Shown here one piece after another: positions 24,581-34,003 of a DNA stretch of 64,000 nucleotides. Source of the DNA: Paludibacteraceae bacterium. Lineage in GTDB: Bacteria > Bacteroidota > Bacteroidia > Bacteroidales > Paludibacteraceae. Position 1 is the stretch's first letter. Each line of letters begins with the position of its first letter. The position numbers and the translations under genes are program-made. The stretch covers positions 173,539 to 237,538 of the forward strand of contig JAKSNY010000002.1 in the NCBI GenBank assembly GCA_024399495.1. The letters are read 5' to 3'. The notes under the pieces are model-generated. The model saw only the letters and a list, made by a program, of their open reading frames with translations. It ran no database searches and had not been told where the DNA came from.

Positions 24581-27257
24581 GGTGTATAGCAAATTCATCG
24601 TTATATTGAGTTTATTGCTTTTTGTATTGCCAATCAATGCAAAGAATAAAAGTGCGGATAATGGGGTTATAACTAATCCTATTAAGTCTTTGTGCTTTCC
24701 GCCAAACATATATGAAATATCTCAAAAATATTTTGTAGATGACGTAAATCATTACAAGGTAGAGAAAACAACACTTAAAGGAGACTTGCTTACCCTGTAT
24801 ATTGACAAGTCTTTATCAAACCTCTTGTTTTCAGAAGATGTTGTTAATGCTGTATATGATTCGGCACGCTCGCAACTTCCTGTCGCTTATAAGGATTACA
24901 AGTTGTCAATCAGAAGCTTAGGTAATCCTATAGAGAGTTACGTTCCAAATTTATATCGCAATAAACTGCCGATAGATGAGCGTAGAATACCTAATTACTC
25001 TGAGGGATTCTCTGTTGTAATCAATTTAGATAAACCTGCTTATTTGGCAGGGCTTTCAAAAAGGAATATTGCATTATGGAGCAGCCATGGCTACTATTAC
25101 AACCGTTTGCACGAGCGTTGGGAGTGGATGCGTCCCAGAATGTTTGGCTCAGTTGAGGATTTGTTAAGTACATCTGTAGTAGTACCATATCTTGTCCCGA
25201 TGTTGCAAAATGCAGGTGCTTGTGTTTTTAACGCACGTGAGCGTGATATTAACACTAACGAATTCTCATTTGAAAAAACCACATCGGGTAAACAGGCAGA
25301 ATTCAAATGTGATGTTACTGAAAAAGGGGAGTATTGGGTTAAAGTTCGTTATCCTAAGCAAAAGGATAAATTAAGAGTAAGGATAGACCATGCCGGAGTT
25401 GTGTCAAATTATGAGATAAATGCCTCTGTGGGTTATGGAACGTGGATATATATAGATAAACTATATTTTGACGGGCTTTCAAAAGTGGAGTTTGCCACAG
25501 CAGACAATAAAAAGGCTTTGGTGGATTCTGTTGTTATAGGTGGCGGTATGAGTCATTGCGGTAGCGGCTATCCAAGGTTTATGGAGTCTGCGTTGTATAA
25601 TCTGAGGGAGAGTGGAGTTCCAGACTCTATATCATACGACCAAAAGAAAGGTGTCAAGAGTGATTACTACGATGATATATACTGCCGAAGTAAATGGGTG
25701 AATTTTCTTATGGGTGGTTCTGATAGATATCCGTCATATCCTGGTTTGGAGATACCTATAGATATGGCTTTCTCTGTCCATACAGATGCATTTGTTAGAG
25801 ATTCAAATAAGGTTATAGGTACATTGGTTATTTGTAGGTCAGATTCCATATATCCTTCAGGATATTCCCGTATGGCAAGTAATGACTTGAGCTATATTAT
25901 TGAGAATCAGGTGATGTCTGATTTTAAGAGTGCCGGCGTAGATAATTGGACACAGCGTGGGGTGTGGCATGCCGATTATGCGGAGGCTCGTGTGCCTATG
26001 GTACCTATGGTAATAGTGGAAGGTTTCTCTCATCAGAATTTTGGAGATGTGAAAGTGGTATTAGAGCCTAAGTACAGATTTATATATGCACGCTCCATAT
26101 ATAAGGCTATACTTAAATTCTTAGCGTATCAGTATGGTGAAACATACGTGGTGCAGCCACTTCCTATAAAAGATTTTGGAACTGAATTTGCTGGTAGTGA
26201 CAGCGTAAGACTATCTTGGAGACCGTTTGAAGACCCTACAGAGCCTACTGCCTATCCAACATCGTATAGGGTATATGTACGTAAGAACGACAGTAGTTTT
26301 GATAACGGAACCGTAGTGAAGGGTACAAATGTAACGCTGCCAATTAGTAGAGATACCATTTATAGTTATAAGGTTACCGCTTGCAATCAGGGTGGAGAGA
26401 GTTTTCCATCGGAGATATTATCTGTATGTAAAGTGTCAGGGGCAGATAAAACCGCTCTGATTGTAAATTGTTTTGACAGAGTTTCAGGTCCGTTGTCATT
26501 TGATTTCGGCTATATAGCGGGTTTCAGTTATGAGAAGGATTTTGGTGTTCCATACCTCTATGATATTGCCTATACAGGTCCGCAAATAGAGTTTGAGAGA
26601 AGAGTTCCGTTCATCAATAATGATTATTCGGGTTTTGGCTCGTCATTAGGTATTTATGATAAACAGGTTATTGCCGGCAATACGTTTGATTATCCGTATG
26701 TTCACGGTTTGGCATTAAAGGATTGCGGTTTCTCTTTTGTCTCCTGTTCCAAGAAATCATTTATAAATTCAGTTACGCCTCCAAGTTCCTATTATCTTCT
26801 TGATTTGATTACGGGACTGCAGCGTAATGACTCTAAATTTGAGTTGTTCCCTACAAACTTGCAGAGTGCAATTCTGAAATATACAAGAGCGGGCAGGAAT
26901 GTTATATTGAGTGGTGCCTTTATAGGACGTAATGGCGGTACGTTTGGTGAAAATACATTCCGTTATACGTTCCGTGCTCCGTTTGCCTCTACAAATGGAA
27001 ATGTAACTTCCGCTACCGACAATAAATCATACTCATTGCAGATGACACCGTCGGTGTATAAGTATTTTTTGCAGAATGTTGATGCCATAGACCCTAAATA
27101 CAAAGGTGCCAAAAAGTTGTTGTACTACAGTGAAAATCATTTGCCGGCAGCACTATATTATGAAAATAGGGTTGTGGTCGGTTTCCCTTTAGAGGCTTTA
27201 CAGACACAGGATATGGTTAATGACGTAATGCGTTTGATTGTAAGTAATTTTAAATAA
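24579..27257 (+). CDS. Secreted N-acetylmuramoyl-L-alanine amidase-like protein with golvesin-like insert and FN3 domain
   Basis: 892 residues. Signal peptide FIVILSLLLFVLPINA. The amidase-3-like fold appears split: ALWSSHGYYYN with its His near residue 170, then MAFSVHTDAF and VPMVIVEGFSHQN supplying the other His and Glu. Between them (about 245-320) lies a beta-rich insert of golvesin/xanthan-lyase type (GEYWVKVRYP, VGYGTWIYIDKLYF). An FN3 domain follows near 550-630 (VRLSWRPFEDPTEP, SYKVTACNQGGES). The last 250 residues are unassigned. Such proteins are Bacteroidetes-specific; peptidoglycan cleavage is inferred. The glycosyltransferase begins 3 nt after it. Confidence 0.72.
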   Translation: MVYSKFIVILSLLLFVLPINAKNKSADNGVITNPIKSLCFPPNIYEISQKYFVDDVNHYKVEKTTLKGDLLTLYIDKSLSNLLFSEDVVNAVYDSARSQLPVAYKDYKLSIRSLGNPIESYVPNLYRNKLPIDERRIPNYSEGFSVVINLDKPAYLAGLSKRNIALWSSHGYYYNRLHERWEWMRPRMFGSVEDLLSTSVVVPYLVPMLQNAGACVFNARERDINTNEFSFEKTTSGKQAEFKCDVTEKGEYWVKVRYPKQKDKLRVRIDHAGVVSNYEINASVGYGTWIYIDKLYFDGLSKVEFATADNKKALVDSVVIGGGMSHCGSGYPRFMESALYNLRESGVPDSISYDQKKGVKSDYYDDIYCRSKWVNFLMGGSDRYPSYPGLEIPIDMAFSVHTDAFVRDSNKVIGTLVICRSDSIYPSGYSRMASNDLSYIIENQVMSDFKSAGVDNWTQRGVWHADYAEARVPMVPMVIVEGFSHQNFGDVKVVLEPKYRFIYARSIYKAILKFLAYQYGETYVVQPLPIKDFGTEFAGSDSVRLSWRPFEDPTEPTAYPTSYRVYVRKNDSSFDNGTVVKGTNVTLPISRDTIYSYKVTACNQGGESFPSEILSVCKVSGADKTALIVNCFDRVSGPLSFDFGYIAGFSYEKDFGVPYLYDIAYTGPQIEFERRVPFINNDYSGFGSSLGIYDKQVIAGNTFDYPYVHGLALKDCGFSFVSCSKKSFINSVTPPSSYYLLDLITGLQRNDSKFELFPTNLQSAILKYTRAGRNVILSGAFIGRNGGTFGENTFRYTFRAPFASTNGNVTSATDNKSYSLQMTPSVYKYFLQNVDAIDPKYKGAKKLLYYSENHLPAALYYENRVVVGFPLEALQTQDMVNDVMRLIVSNFK

Positions 27258-27260
27258 GAT

Positions 27261-28622
27261 ATGGTAACTTTGTTTTCTTGTAACGGCTTGGCACTTGATG
27301 GAATAGACAGGTGTTTAACTCTACCTGCATCTGTATGCTCTTCTGAATCAATAGAGTATATTATTAAGAATACAACAGAAGGGTATGCTCTTATTCAGAC
27401 CAAGCCTGTGGATATAGTTTTAGGTCAGAATGCAGTAAAGCGTTTGGTGTATGTGGCTCAGAATACAGGAGCCGGTATGGTTTATTGTAACTATAGGAAC
27501 ATTAAAGATGGTGTTACAGAAAATATACCCACTATAGAGTATCAGGAGGGTAGTTTGCGTGATGATTTTGATTTTGGTCCGTTGATTCTTGTATCTGCTG
27601 AGGCTTTAAAAAAAGTAAAGGCAGGTGCGTATAAGTTTGCCGCTCTGTACTCAATGAGACTTCAGATTTCCGCATCATTCAAGATTTTCCATTTGTCCGA
27701 ATTTCTTTATACTCAATGTGAGTCTCAGAACAAGTCATCTGAAGAGAAGCAGTTCTCATACGTTGACCCTAAAAATCGTGCCGTGCAGATAGAGATGGAA
27801 CAGGCTGTTACAGAACATCTTAAAAGTATAGGGGCTTATATCCCATCGGGTAATCATAAACTTATTGATTTTAAAGAGTCTGACGGAAAATTTCCTGTTG
27901 AAGCATCCGTAATTATTCCTGTACGTAATAGGGTAAAGACTGTGGCAGATGCTGTAAATTCAGTGCTGTCTCAAAAGGTTGATTTCAAGTTCAATGTCAT
28001 TGTAATAGATAACCATTCCACAGATGGAACAAGTGAGATTCTTGATAAGTTGGCAACGGCTGACAGCAGAGTGGTGCATCTTATTCCTGAATCAAATGAG
28101 CTTGGTATAGGTGGTTGTTGGAACTATGGCGTAAATAGTGAGTATTGCGGCAGGTTTGCTATCCAACTTGACAGTGATGATGTGTATCAAGATGCGAATG
28201 TACTACAAACCATTGTAAGTGAGTTTTATTCGCAACAATGTGCAATGCTTGTAGGCTCATATACCCTTACAGATTTTAATATGAACATTCTGCCTCCAGG
28301 ACTTATAGACCACAAGGAGTGGACCGATGAGAACGGACATAACAACGCACTTAGAATTAACGGTTTAGGGGCTCCTCGTGCTTTCTATACACCTGTTCTT
28401 AGAGAGTTGCAACTGCCTAATACAAGTTATGGAGAGGATTACGCTATGGGAATCCGCATTAGCCGTGAGTGGCGTATAGGGCGTATATTCAGTAGCCTCT
28501 ATTTGTGTAGGCGTTGGGACGGTAACTCCGATGCCGCACTCAGCATAGAGAAAACCAATGCCAATAATTTCTACAAAGACCAATTGCGTACAATAGAACT
28601 TATTGCACGCAAAAATCTGTAG
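27261..28622 (+). CDS. Glycosyltransferase family 2 with N-terminal extension
   Basis: 453 residues. Residues about 210-330 are a GT-A nucleotide-sugar transferase domain: [32 protein letters not shown] and the metal-binding LDSDDVYQD. The first 200 residues ([27 protein letters not shown]) look like a second, degenerate GT-A half without a full DxD. No membrane segments. Substrate unknown. It follows the amidase-like gene by 3 nt, so the two are probably one transcript. Confidence 0.85.
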   Translation: MVTLFSCNGLALDGIDRCLTLPASVCSSESIEYIIKNTTEGYALIQTKPVDIVLGQNAVKRLVYVAQNTGAGMVYCNYRNIKDGVTENIPTIEYQEGSLRDDFDFGPLILVSAEALKKVKAGAYKFAALYSMRLQISASFKIFHLSEFLYTQCESQNKSSEEKQFSYVDPKNRAVQIEMEQAVTEHLKSIGAYIPSGNHKLIDFKESDGKFPVEASVIIPVRNRVKTVADAVNSVLSQKVDFKFNVIVIDNHSTDGTSEILDKLATADSRVVHLIPESNELGIGGCWNYGVNSEYCGRFAIQLDSDDVYQDANVLQTIVSEFYSQQCAMLVGSYTLTDFNMNILPPGLIDHKEWTDENGHNNALRINGLGAPRAFYTPVLRELQLPNTSYGEDYAMGIRISREWRIGRIFSSLYLCRRWDGNSDAALSIEKTNANNFYKDQLRTIELIARKNL

Positions 28623-28644
28623 GTAAAGCAAAATAAAGGGTGTA

Positions 28645-30555
28645 TCAATGAAACTCCTTAACGGTTTCAATGGTGCCGTCAGAGTAAATCCGCTTAACTA
28701 TATTCACTCCTCTGAACTGTCCGTTAAGTTGTCTGCCCATAAGATTAGTGTACGTTACATCTATGAGTTCAGCATCCTTAACAGGCTCTTTTGCATCAGT
28801 AGGAACATCTCCAATACCAGATACTGTTATATCTTGCAGTCCTAAGTGGATAATGCCTGAAAACTCACCTTGCTCTGTAGGGGCGAAGGTTACATACACA
28901 GTCTGAGAGCCGTAACCGCAATTATCCTCGCCAACTTCAGATTCTGAAACCGTAAATTCATCGGTGTCTGAATATACAATATCACTCATAGAGGAGTAAT
29001 CTACTGTAAATTCAAGGGTTTGTGATTCTCCAACAGGTATAGCGTCAAATGATAACCCTTTAGAATCAGTCTCCAAATACGCACCCTGTTCTATAACAAC
29101 ATTTGTTATAGATACATCTTTTGTGCCTTTTGCCTCTATCTTTATATTGCGTGTATTCCTGCTTAATGCAATATTGGCATTGCCTGAAGCCTCTTGAGTT
29201 GACCACATCGATACCCATTCATTGGCGGCGTTTAGTTCATAAACAGTTATAGTTGTAGACACTAATGCCTTATCTCTTTTAAAGGAGAAAGAAATAATGG
29301 GGGAGTTCTTCTTTGTTGCTATTTCTTTTGAATCTGTATATAGATTAAGCAAACTTGGCTTTAATGTAAAGTTATCAACCGTCTCAGGCGTGCAATTCAC
29401 TTTTCTTGTGGTTGCAGTTGCAGTGGCGGTATGCTGCCCCTCAGATGTTTCAGATGCCAGCGGTACTATAGTAAATGTATATTCAGTACCGCTTTTCAGC
29501 CCCGATATAGTAGCATTGACCGTATTTTCCCCCTCTATTATGATAGATTCTGTATCAGACCAATATATCTTATATCCCCACGCATATACAACAGGACTCC
29601 AAGATAAATTTGCAAAATAGTAAGACACTCCGTCAACTGCAAAATCTTGAACTGCAGGCATATCTAATGTGGTTGCTGACACAATGGTGCCTGGCGATGT
29701 GTAATCACCTGCTTTGGCTTTTACAGAGAATTTATATTCAGTTCCCATATTAAGCCCGTCCCATACTATCTTAGGCTCTGTTATAGTTTTGCTTGTGCCT
29801 AAGGTGGTATTTGTAACCTCATAACTTGTGGCACCATATACATCGCTCCATGTAATGGTAACATTATCGTATTTAGGCAGTACGTTTACATTAGTTGGAG
29901 AGGCAAGAATACCTTTGCCGCTTATTTTTGCCATCACTTGAGTAGGGTCAAGGTATATCTTTGCAGAATAATCTTTTACTTCCAACGGCAGAAAACCTAC
30001 AGTAACTGTATATATATTAGTTTTTCCGTCTCTTACCACAGACTCCAGTGTCATATCCTCACAGCCGTCTATTACAAGATTCTTTGTAGTTAATTCTGTA
30101 TTAGACAAAACCTTGAATGATGTGGTGGTATATGTATTAAGCACTGTGTTGTCTAAATCTACTGATGTCTCAGCAATGCTTATACTTACATTCCTATAAT
30201 AACGAGAGGCACTTGTTGCCTTGTCTTCAAATTTTATACCAGATATTAGAGTAACGGGAGCAAAGTACTTGTTTACCTCTGTATAAACATTGTTGGCAGG
30301 CAAATCATTATAAATCTCATCGCCCTTACTTGTTGTTATAACTAATGGATTTGTTACCCAATCGGGAATCCATGCAGATGATTTTATCTCCATATTCACC
30401 CCTGTTACTGGCACCTCTATGCCCCAATCAAGCTTGTCGGATATTAACGTTACAATTATGGTCTCTTTAGTATTTACCACATAATTGTAGTTTGCATACA
30501 CACTAAAAAATTCAAGTGTGGTAATAGTTAACAAAAGTAGAGTCCTTTTTATCAT
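28645..30555 (-). CDS. Secreted fibronectin type III protein with T9SS-like C-terminal domain
   Basis: 636 residues. Signal peptide RTLLLLTITTLEFFSVYA. Two FN3 domains sit near residues 220-300 and 305-390 (TNVNVLPKYDNVTITWSDVY; VSYYFANLSWSPVVYAWGYK). A beta-rich region follows, then the C-terminal 40 residues (LIDVTYTNLMGRQLNGQFRG, then KRIYSDGTIETVKEFH) match the shape of type IX secretion sorting domains. Probably exported to the surface. It faces the glycosyltransferase tail-to-tail, 22 nt apart. Confidence 0.75.
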   Translation of the reverse strand: MIKRTLLLLTITTLEFFSVYANYNYVVNTKETIIVTLISDKLDWGIEVPVTGVNMEIKSSAWIPDWVTNPLVITTSKGDEIYNDLPANNVYTEVNKYFAPVTLISGIKFEDKATSASRYYRNVSISIAETSVDLDNTVLNTYTTTSFKVLSNTELTTKNLVIDGCEDMTLESVVRDGKTNIYTVTVGFLPLEVKDYSAKIYLDPTQVMAKISGKGILASPTNVNVLPKYDNVTITWSDVYGATSYEVTNTTLGTSKTITEPKIVWDGLNMGTEYKFSVKAKAGDYTSPGTIVSATTLDMPAVQDFAVDGVSYYFANLSWSPVVYAWGYKIYWSDTESIIIEGENTVNATISGLKSGTEYTFTIVPLASETSEGQHTATATATTRKVNCTPETVDNFTLKPSLLNLYTDSKEIATKKNSPIISFSFKRDKALVSTTITVYELNAANEWVSMWSTQEASGNANIALSRNTRNIKIEAKGTKDVSITNVVIEQGAYLETDSKGLSFDAIPVGESQTLEFTVDYSSMSDIVYSDTDEFTVSESEVGEDNCGYGSQTVYVTFAPTEQGEFSGIIHLGLQDITVSGIGDVPTDAKEPVKDAELIDVTYTNLMGRQLNGQFRGVNIVKRIYSDGTIETVKEFH

Positions 30556-30606
30556 ATATTTATATTAAATATTTAATTCGGGGACAAAGGTACAAAATAA
30601 AAAAAA

Positions 30607-30642
30607 TAGCGAGGGTATTTAAAATGTTAAATACCCTCGCTA
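30607..30642 (-). terminator. Strong terminator downstream of the ZIP gene and T9SS-tail fragment
   Basis: Perfect 16-bp stem TAGCGAGGGTATTTAA / TTAAATACCCTCGCTA with an AATG loop. In the minus direction it is followed by an A/T-rich run read as T residues (about 30590-30606). It also separates this transcript from the FN3 gene. Confidence 0.93.
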
Positions 30643-30659
30643 AAATTGTTAAAAAAATG

Positions 30660-30830
30660 TTAGTCCTTTATTATTCTGAATGCCTGATGCTCTTTGTCAA
30701 ATTTAACAATAAGAAGATATGTGCCTTTCTCGCAGCCACTTATATCCGCCACCTTACCATCTATAAGTTTGCATTTGTACATTGAACCATTAAGACCAAC
30801 CATACTTACTCCTTGTATGGTTTCTACTTT
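30660..30830 (-). pseudogene. Orphan T9SS type A sorting-domain fragment
   Basis: About 56 residues reading from the ZIP stop codon in another frame: VSMVGLNGSMYKCKLIDGK, then ADISGCEKGTYLLIVKFDK and FRIIKD. This is the standard pattern of a type IX secretion C-terminal domain (G-x-x-x ... dis-l-kGtYl-v). There is no signal peptide, no cargo domain and no good start: the frame can open only at a TTG inside the ZIP gene (30860). I read it as the remnant of a deleted secreted protein. Confidence 0.6.
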
Positions 30831-31569
30831 AAATAAACAGGATAGTGAGGAATCCTGCAAGCAGGGCGTATGTGGCTATCTTTTCATATCCGTGGGCGTG
30901 AGTCTCAGGAATCATCTCGTCACTTACTACATATAGCATTGCACCGCCTGCAAAGGCAAGCATCGCCGGTAGGAATTTTTCTGAGATACTACCAAAACCA
31001 TAACCAAGCCATACACCTATAACCTCAAGTCCGGCTATTGCAAGTGATATAAGGAATGTTCTCCAAGTGGATACACCAGCCATAAGCAGAGGTGCTATAA
31101 CAACCATTCCCTCAGGGATATTCTGAATGGCTATGCCAATTGTAACGTCCCATGCGGCTGTAGTGTCGGCTGAGTTGAATCCCACGCCTGCCGCTATACC
31201 CTCAGGCAGTTTGTGAATGGCTATTGTAAGAACAAATAACAGAATTTTATTTACAGAAGCGTTGTTTATATGCTCCTCTTTATCCAAGCCCGTAAGTTTA
31301 TGAAGGTGGGGGATAAGGTCATCAAGTAAGTTCAGGAATAGCAAACCAAGTATTACACCTAAGCATACAATCCACCACTTGTTGGCTCCTGCCTGTTCTG
31401 CCGCAGGTACCAGCAGACCGATAGTGGCGGCGGCAAGCATGGCACCGGCACAATAACCCAGCAGAGCGTCGTTCCACTTATGTGGCAGTCTTTTTACTAT
31501 TAAACCAAGTATAGAGCCTATTATGGTGGCAAGGGCAAGCCCTGCCGCACTAATCCAAACGTTTGTCAT
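30829..31569 (-). CDS. ZIP-family metal transporter
   Basis: 246 residues, eight membrane helices. The two metal-site helices are clear: helix IV AIHKLPEGIAAGVGFN and helix V AIQNIPEGMVVIAPLL; the His-rich loop is short. The family (ZupT/GufA) imports zinc and other divalent metals. The spacer upstream holds CAAAGATA (31590-31597), i.e. TATCTTTG on the coding strand, which fits the -7 element. Its stop is followed directly by the T9SS-tail fragment. Confidence 0.93.
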   Translation of the reverse strand: MTNVWISAAGLALATIIGSILGLIVKRLPHKWNDALLGYCAGAMLAAATIGLLVPAAEQAGANKWWIVCLGVILGLLFLNLLDDLIPHLHKLTGLDKEEHINNASVNKILLFVLTIAIHKLPEGIAAGVGFNSADTTAAWDVTIGIAIQNIPEGMVVIAPLLMAGVSTWRTFLISLAIAGLEVIGVWLGYGFGSISEKFLPAMLAFAGGAMLYVVSDEMIPETHAHGYEKIATYALLAGFLTILFI

Positions 31570-31645
31570 CCCTTCTTATTTTTGAAATACAAAGATACGG
31601 CAAATTTTTGTTAATTTGTAAAAAATTATCAAAACATACAATTAG

Positions 31646-31700
31646 GGGCAGGGGGATTACGTCGCTTCGCTCCGTGATTCCCACTTCTGTGCCAGAGGTG
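31646..31700 (+). repeat. Family 3 dispersed repeat, copy F1
   Basis: GGGCAGGGGGATTACGTCGC and the following segment to GTGCCAGAGG match 35420-35474 at about 51 of 55 positions in the same orientation. The GGGGGATTACGTCGCTTCGCT core also occurs at 34419. GGGGGAT..GTGATTCCC can pair as a hairpin. Confidence 0.85.
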
Positions 31701-31701
31701 C

Positions 31702-32527
31702 TTAGATAATCACTTCCCAGTGACCACCGTAAGTTTTTTGACGTCTAATTTTTCCTTCTTTTTTTAATTTTGTCAATTGCCATTTTGCTCCATCGAAACT
31801 TATTCCACATTCCTTAGCTATTTCTGCAGTCGTTATTGATGGTTTATCTTCTATTAAAGCTAAGATTTTATTGGTAGTAGTTTGGGTAGTAGTTTGGGTA
31901 GTAGTTTGGGTAGTTTTCTCCACAGTTCTCTGTCAGAAAAAATCTCAAATTTTGGAGGAACTTCATTGACTGAATAGTCATTGTGTACCATTGCGTTAAT
32001 AACAATCTCACGCATGGCACTTTCATTCCAAAGCGGAGTGTCTATCCTTCTTTTGTAAGTGATTTCACTCTTGACTGCATTCTCAACTTTAAGTTGCTCA
32101 AGTACAAGGTCTGTTGCTTTCAGCAATGAACAATATCCAAGTTCTTTGTTTGATATTAGAACAACCCTGTCTTTCCCTTCGTATTTTGCAACCTTAATAG
32201 AATTGCTGTTTTCATCGGCTAACAGATATGCAACATAATTATATGAGCCATCATCAGTTAAAAGGTCAAGAGTAGAAGCAAACTGTTCATTTAAATGTAG
32301 TCCCTTGCTCTCATAGTATATGTGAAGTTGTCTGAACGTTAGGTCTTGACGTGGAGCAACAATGCTTTTCAGAGAATTCCTGACTCGCCTACAATACAAG
32401 TCTTCTATCTGTTGTGTAGTCATTGGCTCTGATGCAGTGCCAACTCTTATAAAACAACCTCTTTCTCCAAATCAAGCTCTTTGGTAAGCTCTCTTTTCAG
32501 CTCAATGCGGTTTGTTTCAGTCAACAT
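31702..32527 (-). pseudogene. Decayed AlbA-2 (Schlafen-type) DNA-binding transcriptional regulator
   Basis: The reading starts at ATG 32527 as MLTETNRIELKRELTKELDL and stops early at KEVVL. It resumes in a second frame at IRVGTASEPM (about 32430) through the middle domain (IVINAMVHNDYSV, 31860-32423), then shifts again at a 12-bp tandem repeat (31870-31915) to a C-terminal winged helix (KILALIEDKPSITTAEIAKE) ending at 31702. Intact relatives have about 100 residues between KEVV and IRVG, so an internal deletion is inferred, plus a frameshift. It lies at the edge of the accessory region. Confidence 0.85.
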
Positions 32528-32732
32528 GATTTACTATCAAAAATTTCACGTTGTAAATATAGGCAAATTTTTTTAATTATAAACAATTGGTTCTATTGGA
32601 TTTTTTACTGATAGAACTGAATAGCATTTTGTAGTTTGTGAATAATTGCATAAATTTGCATTTGTGAAAATATGAGCTTTTAGCTTAATTCTTGTCATAG
32701 TAAATCCGCCAAAATTTTATTTAGACACAAGA

Positions 32733-32819
32733 ATGAGCATTCAAAAGTTCACGCTATGGGCGTGGATTGCGTTGTGCTTATTAGTGTCTATGGTTCTTGG
32801 CGGAGCCTACTATGAATAA
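32733..32819 (+). CDS. Possible 28-residue hydrophobic peptide upstream of the HTH gene
   Basis: ATG at 32733 opens MSIQKFTLWAWIALCLLVSM followed by VLGGAYYE and a stop at 32819. A single membrane-spanning stretch with charged or polar ends. Its last codons overlap the first ATG of the HTH gene (32812) by 8 nt, so translation could be coupled. It may equally be chance; no family is recognised. Confidence 0.35.
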   Translation: MSIQKFTLWAWIALCLLVSMVLGGAYYE

Positions 32820-33078
32820 TAAGATTTCAATTCAGTTCACGCTGTTTTTTTGTGTGAACCTTAATGGCTTTATGGAAGGCAAATTCAATTATCATGTAGG
32901 AAACCTTGTTCATCTTGAACTTAAAAGACAGGGTAGAAGTGTTGTGTGGCTTGCTTCTCAAATTCCTTGTACTACAAATAATCTTCATAAAATTCTAAGA
33001 AAACAATCTATTGATATATCTCTACTATGGAGAATTTCTGTCATCTTAGATCATAACTTCTTTCAAGATTTTGTATAG
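32812..33078 (+). CDS. Small helix-turn-helix protein
   Basis: 88 residues from ATG 32812; another in-frame ATG at 32872 would give just the domain (68 residues). The body (HVGNLVHLELKRQGRSVVWL, then SQIPCTTNNLHKILRKQSID and LLWRISVILDHNFF) is the XRE-like HTH seen in many Bacteroidales genomes next to accessory genes. DNA binding is inferred from fold; target unknown. The 205-nt gap upstream (32528-32732) shows nothing clear. Confidence 0.7.
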   Translation: MNNKISIQFTLFFCVNLNGFMEGKFNYHVGNLVHLELKRQGRSVVWLASQIPCTTNNLHKILRKQSIDISLLWRISVILDHNFFQDFV

Positions 33079-33231
33079 ATTGGCTTTATACACTCTATTT
33101 TGGAGTGTATTTGCTGTTGGTTATGGAGTGGGTGAAATCAAAATTTATAGATGTATATGGAGTATCTTTGTCAAAGAAAATTAACTTATAAAACCGATGT
33201 GCCGATGGGATATAACAGGCAAGATTGTATT

Positions 33232-33627
33232 ATGAAAAAAACTATAACAATTTTGTTTGTTTGCTTGATGTGTAATATAGCCTATAGCCAATATAAGCCT
33301 ACACAAGCAGATGTTGGTAAAGACTGTCGTACAGAAAATCAAAAATTGGGTACTTGGCAAAATGTGAGAGTTACAGAGACATATTCAAATGGTAATACAC
33401 AAAGTAATACTTCTTCTTATGGGCATTCATCCCAAGTACAAGCAGGAGGATCTGTTGGTAACAGTATGGCTGGTGCGTCTGTATCGGTAGGGGGATCTTC
33501 ATCTAACTCTAATTCCTATGGCAATTCTAATACATCATCTAGAAGTGTATCTAGGTCATATGATGCTATCGAATGTGTTGAGGATAGAAATGCAAATTTG
33601 CCGCAACAAACACCTGTAAGATGGTGA
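33232..33627 (+). CDS. Small secreted Ser/Gly/Asn-rich protein
   Basis: 131 residues from ATG 33232; the frame is open upstream, but this ATG gives a clean signal peptide (KKTITILFVCLMCNIAYSQ). The mature protein starts YKPTQADVGKDC, has a low-complexity centre rich in Ser, Gly and Asn (SVSVGGSSSNSNSYGNSNTS), and ends with a second Cys (DAIECVEDR). The two Cys residues may form a disulfide across the repeat. No family recognised. Confidence 0.65.
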   Translation: MKKTITILFVCLMCNIAYSQYKPTQADVGKDCRTENQKLGTWQNVRVTETYSNGNTQSNTSSYGHSSQVQAGGSVGNSMAGASVSVGGSSSNSNSYGNSNTSSRSVSRSYDAIECVEDRNANLPQQTPVRW

Positions 33628-33666
33628 TATAGTGAATGTGTTTGTAAAACAACTCAATAAGATAAG

Positions 33667-33696
33667 AAAAGTGGGGATTAGTCTCCGCTTTTTTAT
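33667..33696 (+). terminator. Terminator after the small secreted protein gene
   Basis: AAAAGTGGGGA / TCTCCGCTTTT, an 11-bp stem with two wobble pairs and TTAG loop, followed by more T residues. It lies 40 nt after the stop. Confidence 0.75.
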
Positions 33697-33736
33697 TATA
33701 AACACAACATGAGAAACAATGTTTTATAAGGTGAAG

Positions 33737-34003
33737 TTACTTGAATAGTTCGGAATGTGTGCCAATACGTTCAATGTATATAGCATCGGAGTCTATCCAA
33801 ATCAATAAAAAATCATTACCTATGTGACATTCCATACAGCCTTTGTATTCTCCAGATAACATGTGAGGACGATATTGTTGATCTAATTGCTCCTCATTTG
33901 ATAGAGTGTGCAAGACTTCAAATAGATCTCTCATCTTGGATATGTCGTGCCTGTAACGTTTTAAGTCTTTTTTTGCCTGCGTGGAGTATCTGACTTCTTT
34001 CAT
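33737..34003 (-). CDS. YafQ/RelE-type mRNA interferase toxin
   Basis: 88 residues with the YafQ-family layout: YSTQAKKDLKRYRHD, then a helical part, LSGEYKGCMECHIGNDFLLI with the catalytic-region His, and the C-terminal IERIGTHSELF with the terminal His and Phe conserved in YafQ. Members cleave mRNA on the ribosome. It overlaps the upstream antitoxin by 4 nt. Confidence 0.9.
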   Translation of the reverse strand: MKEVRYSTQAKKDLKRYRHDISKMRDLFEVLHTLSNEEQLDQQYRPHMLSGEYKGCMECHIGNDFLLIWIDSDAIYIERIGTHSELFK

